From: Cryptomeria japonica
Taxonomy: Eukaryota > Streptophyta > Pinopsida > Cupressales > Cupressaceae
Length of the DNA: 64,000 bases
NCBI RefSeq assembly: GCF_030272615.1
Contig: NC_081415.1
Coordinates: 103,346,796-103,410,795 of the forward strand
Direction of reading: 5' to 3'
In this document: piece after piece, positions 1-10,876 of the stretch
Layout: every line of letters starts with the position of its first letter
Numbering within the stretch: position 1 is the stretch's first letter
The notes under the pieces: generated by a model
Told to the model about the DNA's origin: nothing
Seen by the model: the letters and a program-made list of their open reading frames with translations, nothing else
Database searches by the model: none
Translations under genes and position numbers: made by a program

Positions 1-1608
1 GTAGCGTCGTAAATTGTACACACTTGCTAGGGTGGTACAATTTCACACCTAGTTTAGCACCCGCCTTGGCACATTTTGCATTTTGCATTGCATTTCCCCT
101 TTAGCACTTAATTAGGTCTAAGGTTCTATTTTTATCATCTCCCATATCATAAAGTTGGGCCCTTTTCATTAAAGTGTGCCCCTTTCGTTTTATTCTTCCA
201 ATACATCATTTAATCTAAAACCCTAATTAGGTCCTATTTTGAACTTTAAGGCCTGATTTCGGGGGTCAAAACATCTTGAAATCAGCTGTAACTTCGGGAT
301 TCTCTCTAAAATCATCATATCCGACGGCCCTGAAAATTTGGTGAAAAGTTGTCGAGACCATGGTGCCCGGAGTGCACACGGTCCCGGACATTTTTCCCGA
401 AATTTTAGGAGCGTGATCCAATCATAAAATAAAGCTTAACCCCAAGAAATTGGTGGGAGATTCAATCTCTAGGTTGGCCAAAAGTTGAAATTAAGACCTA
501 GGGTTTCATATATAAGAGCTCTCTTTCTTCATTTGAAAGGGGGAAATTTTGGTTTCAGGGACCTTCTATGCAGTGAAAGAGCAGATCTTTGAAGACTTCA
601 ATAACATTCAACATCCATCCATCAAGTATTCATCAATTTCATTCATCCATTTAGGGCTTTGAAAGCATTGAAGAGCAATAAGGGATCATAAACTGAAGAT
701 TGGCTTGTACCCCTCCCTTGGGGTTGGGTATGATTTCATGTCTTTGCATAAGCCTCATTATATCATTTGTATTCATGCTTTAGATCACTTTGCATCTTGG
801 TTTGGAGCATTTACATTATCATTTACAAGCAATTAGGGTTTACTTTCTAGGTTGCTCTAGTTTGCTTACTTGCATTTTAGGATCTTGCACACACACAAGG
901 TCTGCACACACACTACTTTTACAATACAACTTGGCTATTCGTGGAGGTGGAAATCACCAAAGTGGGGGTTTGATAAGGCAAAACACTATATAGCCGCCCA
1001 CCATACCTTTTTAGATATAAGTGTAGATTTTGGGATTCGGACGACGCCGCAAGTTGCAGATCCGGAGGAAGCAGACGGAAACTGAGCTACACACCAAATT
1101 TCAGGGCAAAAGACCAGGACAGGGGCATGGGGTGCCCTGGTCCTACTAGGACAGAGGTGCTGGGCACCCTGGTCCCTCAGTCAGACAGCAAGTCTCAGCA
1201 TTTTCTGATAGCTTTTCAGGTTGCAAAACAGTAGTTTCAGGAGCAGTATCAGGACAGTGGCGCCTGCGCCCCCGTCCTGAACATTTTCACTCAGATTTTA
1301 ACTCCAGGTACGCATCTGCATTCTTGTCTTGTCCTTGTGTTTACAGCTTTCCACTGTTTAATCTCAATTCTTCAATCTTGTTATTAGTTCGTACTTGCAC
1401 TTTGGGGTTAGGAATTGAACTTGCATCATTTTATCTTTCAATTACAACAAAGGAATGGAAACCCTAATAGGTAGCCCGTGGCTCTCTCTCTTCCACAAAA
1501 AGAAGTAGCCAAATGTGTGATACCTCTGGGCTCTTTTGTATTCCACAATGTGTGTCAAAAGGTAGGATTAGGGCATGTTAGCCTAGTCTCGCTTTTTTTC
1601 CCTACACA
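1..1608 (+). repeat. 5' LTR of Gypsy-1
   Basis: This is a direct repeat of 6002-7656, ending in CTACACA. A TATATAA box at 510-516, followed by a purine/T-rich leader, marks the probable U3 promoter. Around 1110-1200 there is a short tandem motif built on GGTGCCCTGGTCC. It has one unit fewer here than in the 3' copy. The two LTRs differ at many scattered positions and by small indels, so the insertion is old. Short ORFs inside it look fortuitous. Confidence 0.88.
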
Positions 1609-1611
1609 TTT

Positions 1612-1629
1612 TGGTGAACCCGACATGAA
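1612..1629 (+). other. Primer-binding site of Gypsy-1
   Basis: TGGTGAACCCGACATGAA lies three bases after the LTR end. It begins TGG, complementary to a tRNA CCA tail, at the position expected for minus-strand priming. I cannot assign the tRNA. Confidence 0.6.
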
Positions 1630-1797
1630 CTTATTATTGCTTTCTCTTGCATTGCATTTGTTAGATCTAGATCTAGATTTAGTGTGTTTCATTTAAGTTT
1701 CATTTTCATTAAAGAAAAGGAAAAAAAGGAAAAGAAAGAGTGTGTTTCTTTGTTTCTTTGTATTGTGGTTTAGGTTTTATGCAATTTTTATTTCAAA

Positions 1798-4113
1798 ATG
1801 TCAGATTTTTATTTGCAAGATGTTCATATTTATGATGATGTATGCAATTATGTTGATCATGAGTATAGCCAAGATGAATTAGATGAAGCTTTAGATGAGT
1901 TTTTGAACCCTAAAGATACCAAACCTTCATTTTACCAAAAACTCATAAACATTGTTACTATGCCATTTCGTTGTGATGAGAAAGATAAGTCGAATGATTC
2001 CTCTCAAGGGTACATTCCTATCAACTCTTCCACTAAATCTAGTAACATGGTTGTTTTCAATGATCCCCTCTATGAAGAGATGTCTCCTTTTGAATCAAAA
2101 GATAAACCTTTTAATCAATATGATCATGCTTTGTTGGATGATGCTCTTGATGACTTTGTGGCTTTATTGAAATCTTTAAACAAGAACAAAACTTCTAAAT
2201 TAGTTAACATGATAAACCTAAATGAGCATAATAAGCCTCTCTTTGAGGTCCAAGGTGCTTATCCTTCTCCCACCTTTCAAGTTCCTAAATCACCTCTCCT
2301 TACTGTCCAAGGAGGGTATGGTCATGATTCCTTTCTTACTCTAAATAAACCTATCATCACTGTGCAAGGAAGAAAACCTATAAGTCCTTATAGCTATGCC
2401 AAGCAATTAACTAGAGAGAGTTATAATGCGGTTTCCCATACTTATAATACTAGAAATAATAGGCAGCCTAATCCTCCTCCTGTTACTCTAGTTTCTCTTC
2501 CTAATCCTCAACCAATTCTTCCGCAAGCTCCACGTATTTCACAAATGCTTAGTAAGGACTATGATCTTATTGAATAGCTTAAAACTACTCCGGCAAAGAT
2601 TTCTATTTGGGATTTAGTTCAAACTTCACCTACCTATCATGGGATGTTACAAGATGCTTTAAAAAATTTAGATGTCCCACCTTTAGTGACACCTAATAAT
2701 AATAATAATAACATGGCTTCCCTGATTGATTCTACAAGCAAACCCAAAGCTCAAATTGTGTTCACACAAGATGAGTTACCTTCTCATGAAATTCAAAATC
2801 AATATGATCCTCTTATGATTGTAGTTATTATCAATGAAAGTGCTATAAGACGAACCCTTGTGGACAATGGATCTGACCTTAATGTTTGTAGTATTGATTT
2901 ATTGGACAAGCTTAATGTGGATCATTCTCTCATTAAACGTTCTTCTATTTCTATTCGAGGCTTTGATAATGTTGGTAAAGAATGTTTGGGTATCATAATC
3001 TTACCTATTACAGTAGGTCCTATTACTTTACCTACACCTATTCATGTCATCTCTGGTAATTTGACTTACAATCTTCTATTAGGGAGACCTTGGCTTCATA
3101 GTATGCAAGCTATCCCCTCAACTTTGCATGGGCGAGTCAAATTCATTTATGACAATATAACATACACCTTGCTAGCTGATACTAATCTTCAAGAACCATT
3201 ATGAACTGGATCTTCTTGTTCAACTACTTCCAATCCTTCTACCACTTCAAATGCATCTACTTCCTTTAAGGATTTTGTCCCCTCTAGTACTCTTGATCCT
3301 TCTACTCAATCAGAATCTTCTCCCAAAGATATCTTTTCTCCTGAAAAGGCTCTCTTGGATGATGATTGGGGATCTTTAGACTTTAACAATACTTTTGTAG
3401 GAGAATATAGAGTGCCTAAGATTGAGAAGGGAAAATCTAAGGAAGAAACTAAAGAGAAGCCTACTTTGTCTAAGCAATTTAGTAACAACTTTGTGGCTAC
3501 CTCCGATTCAAATAACTCTTCAACATATTCCTCTAGTACAAATAGCACTAAGACCTATGGGGCATCACCATCCCTCTCTGATTTAGCATCCCTTCATGGT
3601 CGTGGTTTTCACATTTTGGCTAAGAGTGGCTATAGTGGAAATGGTTGTGGCACAAATGAACAAGGAATTAAAGTTCCTTTAGAACATAACATGCATGAAT
3701 ATTCATTTGGACTTGGATATAATCTTTCTAAGCGCACCAAAGCATCTAAAAGACCATCTCTCAATGTGAATGCTATATTTAGTAGTGATGATGATCTCAC
3801 TTCAACTAAATCATCTTCTACTTCTATCAACTCTCATTCCCCTCATAAGGAAATCTTGGCGATGAACAAATCTATTTATGAATCCCCTCAAATTTCTAAA
3901 TCCACTTATGAATCTTTATCTCCTATTCATGATAAAGTCCCTTCCTCCAGGGATAAGGCTCTAATAAATTACACTCACCCCTCTTCTAAGATTTCTTGTG
4001 ACTTTTCTTCTTCAATTTTTATCATTTTATACATGTTTTTGATCTCACTTATAGTTGAGCATTTAGCATGTCATATTCAAATACCTCATTCAATCTATCA
4101 TGTCTTTAAATAA
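1798..4113 (+). pseudogene. Gag-tail/retropepsin/G-patch ORF of Gypsy-1, two stops
   Basis: Three apparent ORFs (1798-2577, 2644-3204, 3355-4113) share one frame and form a single 772-codon reading frame. It is broken by TAG at 2575-2577 and TGA at 3202-3204. The residues around the first stop (YDLIE-stop-LKTTP) match the YDLVEQLGKTP segment of Gypsy-N at 50900-50940, so the TAG replaced a Gln codon. The TGA is one transition from CGA. Domains in order: an acidic N-terminal region, the conserved pre-protease segment, a retropepsin with LVDNGSDLNV as the active-site loop (residues ~355-364) and LLGRPWLHSMQAIPSTLH downstream, then a Ser/Thr-rich linker. A G-patch-like stretch follows near residues 600-640 (GRGFHILAKSGYSGNGCG, then EQGI). 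The C-terminus is strongly hydrophobic, around 4010-4070, and could be a membrane segment. No polymerase follows. Confidence 0.75.
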
Positions 4114-4120
4114 CATTAAT

Positions 4121-4236
4121 GGCTATTATGTTGCTCATCATTATGTGACATTGGTAGCTCATTTACTGGGGGCTCATTGTCATTCATGATGGTACAATTT
4201 CAAGTGTAATCATATTGTTGAAGCAACATAATAGCC
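4121..4236 (+). other. Perfect 15-bp inverted repeat after the Gypsy-1 ORF
   Basis: GGCTATTATGTTGCT at 4121-4135 is the exact reverse complement of AGCAACATAATAGCC at 4222-4236. The repeat starts seven bases after the ORF stop codon. In RNA it would close an 86-nt loop. Its role is unknown. Confidence 0.7.
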
Positions 4237-5986
4237 TAATTTTCTATGTTATCTCTTGTTCCTATGGGGACAAGAGTGATTTCATACATCTCTTCTTTTT
4301 ATGGTTAAAATTTCCCTTTGGGGTAATAGTGTGGAAATATTGATCATCTTTTCTTTAGAATCCTCTTTTCCTAGATATGGGAGAAGATGTGTATTCTCTT
4401 TCTTATCCTACCCACTTCTTGTAAGGAGCATTTTACATACACTAATGTCTTGCTTGCATGAACTCATGTGAGTATGTAGTACATTTTTCTTATGTCTAGA
4501 TCTCTCCCTAGAAGGTTGTGTAAGTCCTTCTCATTGTCCTTATCCTTGGGAGGCAATGATCTTTCCTATTTTTATCTAAGGATCCACTTTTTCCTATTTC
4601 GTGGATGGTGTGAACTTTATTACTTGATGTTATTCCTTGTATGCATTTGTTGTTGTTTGTTCAAGGATTATCTCTTACAAGAGGTGTAAGTCCTTGACTA
4701 CAACCTCTTTTGCACTTGGTAAAATACATCCATAATGAATTCACTCTCCCAATTGGGTTAAAAAGAGCGTCATCCTTCATTAAGAATCACTTTCACCTCG
4801 CAAAAGAAGGAAGTATTGCATTCTTATTCTCTTCTTTGTCTTATTCTAGAAGATGTTATATTTGTCTAAGACAATTCCTCTCGGGGATAGGTGTCTTTTG
4901 TACAAAGATCTCTTCTCCTCTAAGGATCTCCTTTACACATACTACAAGATATCCCTTTTCAACTATCTTATCCTTGCTTAAAGAGTGCAAAACTCTCTTG
5001 CTTGGATCTATGACATTGTTGCATTTTTGGGGTATCTTCTTTTGTGATGAAGGTAGGTATCCTTGTTCTACTTTGCTTATGACATAAACATTACACTTTT
5101 TGAGCAATGGGTCATTCTCGAAACCAGAGCACAGACTCTTAGAGCGAGATGTCTCCATTTTTCTTTTATGCAAGGTGATTATTCTCGGAACCAGAGCACA
5201 GACTCTTAGAGTGAGATGTCACGCTTTTGTACTATACATATACAGGTTGTAGCATACTCGGGCATAGACTCCTATGAGGTGCTTCTAACCTCACTTACAC
5301 ACACATGCACGAGGTTGAGTGGAACTAGCGGCATAAGGCTAGACTTTCTCACTCTCCTCCCTTACATGGATCACCTAGACAGACTCTAGGGGCTAGTTTT
5401 CCATGTCCTTTTTCCCATGGATCACCTAGACAAGATCTAGGGGTGAGAAGTCCATGTTTTCTCTCTCACTATTCTTCTCATGGATCACCAATGTGTGTAT
5501 TCATGCTTTTTTCCTTTCTTTTCTTCTCTTTGCATTTTGTTTCCATTTACATCCTTCATCTTGTGTTAGAGAACTCCCAAATCCTCACACTCTTTGTTGT
5601 GTTGGAATTGAGATTTAGTTCTCTTTCTTACCAAATGATTCTCCATTAGTTTTTGATCTCATATCAAATCTTCTTGTGAGCATTTGTCATCAATATTCTT
5701 TAACAATTCGAAGTGGTAAACATGATACCCTGTTTCAACTCACTAAAATTAGCAAGCCGAAATAGGGGGGGGCATATAGCTACCCTCAAATTTTCATCAC
5801 CTTCCTTAGTAAAAATTAGGTGATTTTGTGATCTAACATGTGTTTTGTAGGGTGCGGTTCCTAACTGTGTACTACAGATACCGCTGGGGGCTTCGTTCGA
5901 CAGACTTATGGATATATCCTTTTTCAAATAATGTTTACTTTTCTGTACTTTAGCTTGCATATGCACGTAGTGTTCATATGACCGCT
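4237..5986 (+). other. 3' non-coding region of Gypsy-1
   Basis: No conserved coding frame is visible. The region holds short degenerate direct repeats. A ~35-bp unit with ACCAGAGCACAGACTCTTAG occurs near 5120 and again near 5183, with a weaker third copy near 5250. A unit starting CATGGATCACCTAGACA occurs near 5366 and 5415, with a shortened copy near 5468. This is the place where RT, RNase H and integrase would sit in an autonomous relative; nothing of them remains. Confidence 0.6.
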
Positions 5987-6001
5987 AAAGTGGGGGCTAA
6001 A
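5987..6001 (+). other. Polypurine tract of Gypsy-1
   Basis: AAAGTGGGGGCTAAA directly precedes the TG of the 3' LTR, as expected for the plus-strand primer. Confidence 0.7.
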
Positions 6002-7656
6002 TGTAGCATCATAAATTGTATGCACTTGGTAGGGTGGTAGAATTTCACACCTAGTTTAGCACCCACCTTGGTGCATTTTGCATTTTGCATTACATTTCCC
6101 CTTTAGCACTTAATTAGGTCTAAGGTTCTATTTTTATCATCTCCCATATCATAAAGTTGGGCCCTTTTCATTAAAGTGTGCCCCTTTCATTTTATTCTTC
6201 CAATACATCATTTAATCTAAAACCCTAATTAGGTCCTATTTTGAACTTTAAGGCTTGATTTCAGGGGTCAAAACATCTTGAAATCAGCTGTAACTTTGGG
6301 ATTCTCTCTAAAATCATCATATCCGATGGCCCTGAAAATTTGGTGAAAAGTTGTCAGGACCATGGCGCCCGGAGTGCACACGGTCCCCTACATTTTTCCT
6401 GAAATTTTAGGAGCACGATCCAATCATAAAATAAAGCTTAACCCCAAGAAATTGGTGGGAGATTCAATCTCTAGGTCAGCCAAAAGTTGAAATTAAGACC
6501 TAGGGTTTCATATATAAGAGCTCTCTTTCTTCATTTGAAAGTGGGGGAATTTTGGTTTTAGGGAATTTTGGTTTCAAGGACCTTCTATGCAGTGAAAGAG
6601 CAGATCTTTGAAGACTTAAATAACATTCAACATCCATCCATCAAGTATTCATCAATTTCATTCATCCATTTAGGGCTTTGAAAGCATTGAAGAGCAATAA
6701 GGGATTACCGACTGAAGAATGGCTTGTACCCCTCCCTTGGGGTTGGGTATGATTTCATGTCTTTGCATAAGCCTCATTATATCATTTGTATTCATGCTTT
6801 AGATCACTTTGCATCTTGGTTTGGAGTGTTTACATTATCATTTACAAGCAATTAGGGTTTACTTTCTAGGTTGCTCTAGTTTGCTTACTTGCATTTTAGG
6901 ATCTTGCACACACACAAGGTCTGCACACACACTACTTTTACAATACAACTTGGCTATTCGTGGAGGTGGAAATCACCAAAGTGGGGGTTTGACTAAGGCA
7001 AAACCCTATATAGCCACCCACCATACCTTTTCAGATATAAGTGCAGATTTCAGGATTCGAACGACGCCGCAAGTTGCAGATCTAGAGTAAGTAGACAGAA
7101 ACTGAGCTACACACCAAATTTCAAGGCAAAAGACCAGGATAGGGGTGTGGGGTGCCCTGGTCCTACCAGGATAGAGGCGCTGGGCACCCTGGTCATTGGG
7201 ACAGTGGCGCTAGGTGCCCTGGTCCCTCAATCAAACAACAAGTCTCAGCATTTTCTGACAGCTTTTCAGGTTGCAAAATAGCAGTTTCAGGAGCAGTATC
7301 AGGACAGTGGCGCCTGCGCCCTCATCCTGAACATTTTCACTTAGATTTTAACTCCGGGTACGCATCTGCATTCTTGTCTTGTCCTTGTGTTTACAGCTTT
7401 CCACTATTTAATCTCAATTCTGCAATCTTTTTATTAGTTCATACTTGCACTTTGGGGTTAGGAATTGAACATGCATCATTTTATCTTTAAATTACAACAA
7501 AGGAATAGAAAGCCTAATAGGTAGCCCGTGGCTCTCTCTTCCACAAAAAGAAGTAGCCAAATGTGTGATACCTCTAGGCTCTTTCATATTCCACAATGTG
7601 TGTCAAAAGGTAGGATTAGGGCATGTTAGCCTAGTCTCGCTTTTTTTCCCTACACA
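6002..7656 (+). repeat. 3' LTR of Gypsy-1
   Basis: Begins TGTAGCATC and ends CTACACA. TATATAA is at 6511-6517. Compared with the 5' LTR it has a duplicated GGAATTTTGGTTT stretch near 6550 and an additional GGTGCCCTGGTC-type unit near 7195-7222, so the repeat number changed after or during insertion. Confidence 0.88.
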
Positions 7657-8483
7657 GTTTCTAATGTTGTGGTTTTGGAGTTAAATTAATAATGTCCTTA
7701 GCTTCATTCCATTTAGTTGGCATGTGTTCTTGGGCTTCGAAAGTATGGTTTCAAAGTTCAATGGTGTTTACAATAGGTTTGGCCAACCTTAGGTATTTAC
7801 ACTTCATTTTATTGCTCTGATGATTAAGGATCATTGTATAATATGTTTGATATTTATTTTGGTCCTAATTAAGATGTGTTGTGGTCCACATTACATTCTT
7901 TTCCACCGTGGGAGTGTTTGGTGCCAATCTAATTTGAGTTGTGTTCTATCAAGATGCTTAGCCGAACTTGGGAGAATTTGCATATGTGAGGATGATATAA
8001 ATAGAGGTGTGAGTATGGATGTAGACATATATGAAAGAAAGTTGAAAGCGGTAAGATGAAGGTATCTACAAATCTTATGGTTGCAGAAGAGCATTAGTGG
8101 TGGATTATTTCTCTTTTAATCTTATTCATTTTGATAGTGAGCCCTCCGACAATGAGCCTCTCTTTCTTTCTCTCAAGCAATGAGCCCTTTTGGCAATGAG
8201 CCTTTCTTTGTAATTATCATCTTAACTAGCATCACCCTAATAGGTGTTCATATATTGAGAATATTTTTTCCATGGCATTACTCCTAACAAGGTTTTCCAC
8301 GTAAAATCTAGTGTTTCATTGTGTATGGTGTGCTCTAGTTTTTCATGCTCATATTTTTTTATGGATTATGTGTTAAAGTTAAGTTATTTCAAATCCAATT
8401 CAAGAAATAGAGTAAAGACTTTATAAAATTGATTCACCCCCCCCCCCCCCCTCTCTCACTTGTCTTGTGCATTAGACTATTCA
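7657..8483 (+). repeat. 5' LTR of Copia-A, downstream part
   Basis: Aligns with 35655-36575, sharing for example TTAGTTGGCATGTGTTCTTGG. The upstream part is separated from it by Gypsy-1. It ends in a C-run and a CT-rich stretch, then TTCA just before the primer site. Confidence 0.8.
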
Positions 8484-8488
8484 ATAAT

Positions 8489-8500
8489 TAGTATCAGAGC
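8489..8500 (+). other. Primer-binding site of Copia-A (initiator-Met type)
   Basis: TAGTATCAGAGC differs by one base from TGGTATCAGAGC, the complement of the plant initiator tRNA-Met 3' end used by most plant Copia elements. Confidence 0.8.
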
Positions 8501-8543
8501 TTTGGATCTTTGGAGAAGAGATTAACCGCTTGACAAGATCCTA

Positions 8544-8787
8544 ATGGCACACAAATTGACAATCTCTATGTTTGATGGATCTGAATATGTTTTTTGGAAT
8601 GTGAAGATGCAAGGTTACCTGATTTCTCTTGGCTATGAACTATGGAAGTCTATTACACATAAGTACACTAAATTGTAGACTCTAGGATGAACATTCCAAA
8701 TGAGATAAAGAAATTTGAATACAATGAAAAGGCAAGGTCTGCTATATTTAGTTGTCTTCCTAAGACTAAATTAACAAAAGTTGTATC
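8544..8787 (+). pseudogene. Copia-A gag, N-terminal fragment
   Basis: The ATG at 8544 opens MAHKLTISMFDGSEYVFW, the typical Copia Gag start with a W after the F-D-G motif. A TAG and frame changes follow within 50 codons. The fragment stops at the Copia-B insertion: GTATC at 8783-8787 is the left target duplication. The gene continues at 16973. Confidence 0.7.
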
Positions 8788-9826
8788 TGTTGGTATTTTG
8801 GATGTGTTGCACTAGTTTTGTCATTGATGTCAACACTTGTCAACACTTATCAACACTGAAGTTCTTTGGTTATGTTAACTGGCATGTTCAATGACTTATG
8901 CATAGTCACCAATATCTAGTTCATTGGTAGGTTATATTGTTCACCGGCACTGAGAATGACTTGGAGATTACTTGGCTATGTCGAAGACATTGTTTGGACA
9001 CATTGTTTTGGTGATTTGGTTATTGGTTTAATTGAGTTTGTATATTTGCTGTTACCGACAAATAGGTCTAGGTTATGGACCATCACACGTTATCTATTTC
9101 AGATCAGCACGACACGTTATGGAGATGATTTGTTATTATTTTAAATGCATTGAGCCGACATGATGTATCACATATTGATTTGTTTGTAATTGATTTAATT
9201 TTAATACTCTTGTAAGATGACCTACACATTTGGTCTTAGGTTTTGGTATATATGTAAGATCTCATTTGTGAGATTAATGTAATAAGTGGTAGAGGATTGT
9301 AATATAGTATATGTAAATATAAGTAGAGCTATTCATGCAGACATCATTCAAGGAGGGTTTGGAGAAGGCAATCAGAACTTAACCAGTACTGAATCCAACA
9401 TATGAAGATGCTATCTTGTGTAGTACATTATCATTGGATTTAACCATCCAATTGTAGTCAGTGCGACTCCCATTTTGTGATTGAGCAGTGAGCTCTAGGT
9501 AGTTGGCCTTTTTACATGTGTAGACCCCATATTGTACACACATACTATCTGCAGTAGTATCATCTAATTGTGGGTAAGGTTTCCCACTGTGGTTTTTTCC
9601 CTTATAGGGTTTCCAAGTACAAATATTTGTGTTATGTGTTGTGGATGTTATTTGTCTTTCTATTTCATGCATTAAACTTTACCGGTATTGTAATTAACTG
9701 TTAAACTATCTACCGACATAAAGTTTGGTTTAATGGTATTATGCATTAATTTTGGTTAAGTTGCTGGGTTGAAATTAATTGACAACTAATTTATCCCCCC
9801 CTCTCAGTTGCCTCCCAGTCTTGACA
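8788..9826 (+). repeat. 5' LTR of Copia-B
   Basis: 1039 bp, TG...CA, ending CAGTCTTGACA two bases before the primer site. It matches 14459-14930 joined to 16382-16967. Confidence 0.88.
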
Positions 9827-9828
9827 AT

Positions 9829-9840
9829 TGGTATCAGAGC
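9829..9840 (+). other. Primer-binding site of Copia-B (initiator-Met)
   Basis: TGGTATCAGAGC is the exact 12-base complement of the plant initiator tRNA-Met 3' end. Confidence 0.9.
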
Positions 9841-9883
9841 TAAGTCCTCTTTTTGCAGAAGTTTAACAGCTTGAGGAGATTCT

Positions 9884-10876
9884 ATGGCAACTATCTATTT
9901 CAGGAAGGACAACCCAAAACTTGATGGGACTAACTATGGTATATGGAAGATCAGAATATAGACACATCTGAATTGCATTGGAAAATACATATGGGATGAT
10001 ACAAAAAATGGCTATGTTGGTCCTACTCAAAGTCAACCTAATCCACCAACCTTGGCTAAAGATCAGGAGAATGATTGTAAAGCAAGAGAAGCACTTTTGA
10101 GTGCATTATTAGATCAGCAAATCATGGGATTATCAGACCGATCTATCACTAAAGCTATTTGGGACAAATTGGAGACATTGAATGAAGGTGATACCGCTGT
10201 CAAAATTACAAAACTGGAATGCTTCTGGGTCAAATATGAAAATCTGAAAATGGAAGAAGATGAAAGGATTTATGCTTTTATGGAAAGAGTTAATAAAATT
10301 GTTTTGTGTATACAATGTTGTGGAGGATCCTTAAGTGAAGATGAAATTGTTTCTAAAGTTTTAAGAGCATTTCCACTGGCATATAAAATGAAAGTGACTG
10401 CTATTAATGAATTGAGAACAATGCCTAATGCATTAGTATCTAGAGATACTTTGGCTGGAAAACTTTCAGCTTTTGAACTTGAGGAATATGGTCTTGTTGC
10501 TACAATTAAGATAGATTTGGCTTTCAAGGCATCATCATCATCTACATCATCATCATCATCATCTGAAAAATCTGATTGGAAAGCACTTTATGCAAGAGAA
10601 CTTGAAGAGATCAGAAAGGAGAATGAGGAATTGAAGGAGCTTGAAGCACTATTGGCAAGAAGAATGCCTAAACGTCTAGTTGGAAGTAAGTATGAAGGTA
10701 AAGCACCATTTAAATATTTTAACTACAATAAAATTGGTCATATGGCATCTAGGTGTCCTGATAGACATGCAAGATTGAAAGAAGAAGCTAAAAGAACATA
10801 TAAGCCTAACCCTGAATATCAGAGATACAGATTTAAGAAGAATAGAGACAAATCATGTTATTATGCTGATGAATGA
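9884..10876 (+). pseudogene. Copia-B gag
   Basis: The ATG at 9884 gives MATIYFRKDNPKLDGTNYG, followed by one in-frame TAG near 9960 where Gln is expected, then an open frame to 10876. This is Copia Gag (UBN2/retrotran_gag type). The W near residue 22 and the DKLETLNEGDT segment near residue 100 are family hallmarks. A Ser-rich hinge (TCATCA repeat near 10530-10560) and a charged helix precede the zinc knuckle at 10726-10760. That knuckle has lost its first cysteines (FKYFNYNKIGHMASRC, where CxxC is expected), so nucleic-acid binding is probably lost. The TGA at 10874 leads in the same frame into pol. Confidence 0.82.

Larger units (their letters stand above)
1..7656 (+). mobile_element. Non-autonomous Gypsy-type LTR retrotransposon (Gypsy-1)
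   Basis: Two ~1.6-kb direct repeats (1-1608 and 6002-7656) bound a 4.4-kb internal region. The 3' copy starts TGTAGCATC and ends CTACACA; the 5' copy lacks only its first T, which lies one base before the window. A tRNA-like primer site follows the left LTR and a purine tract precedes the right one. The internal region holds a single broken ORF with a retropepsin and a G-patch-like domain. I find no reverse transcriptase, RNase H or integrase, so it would depend on enzymes from another element. It is inserted in the 5' LTR of Copia-A: sequence resuming at 7657 aligns with the Copia-A 3' LTR from about 35655. GTTTC at 7657-7661 is the probable target duplication, but its partner is outside the window. 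Confidence 0.88.

Noticed and set aside
790-1085. Small ORFs in the Gypsy-1 LTRs (also 6809-7090)
   Set aside because: Different lengths and frames in the two LTRs; no conserved motif; part of the LTR.
1798-4113. Programmed stop-codon suppression between Gag and protease in Gypsy-1
   Set aside because: The stop lies within the conserved pre-protease segment, not between domains, and a second stop follows.
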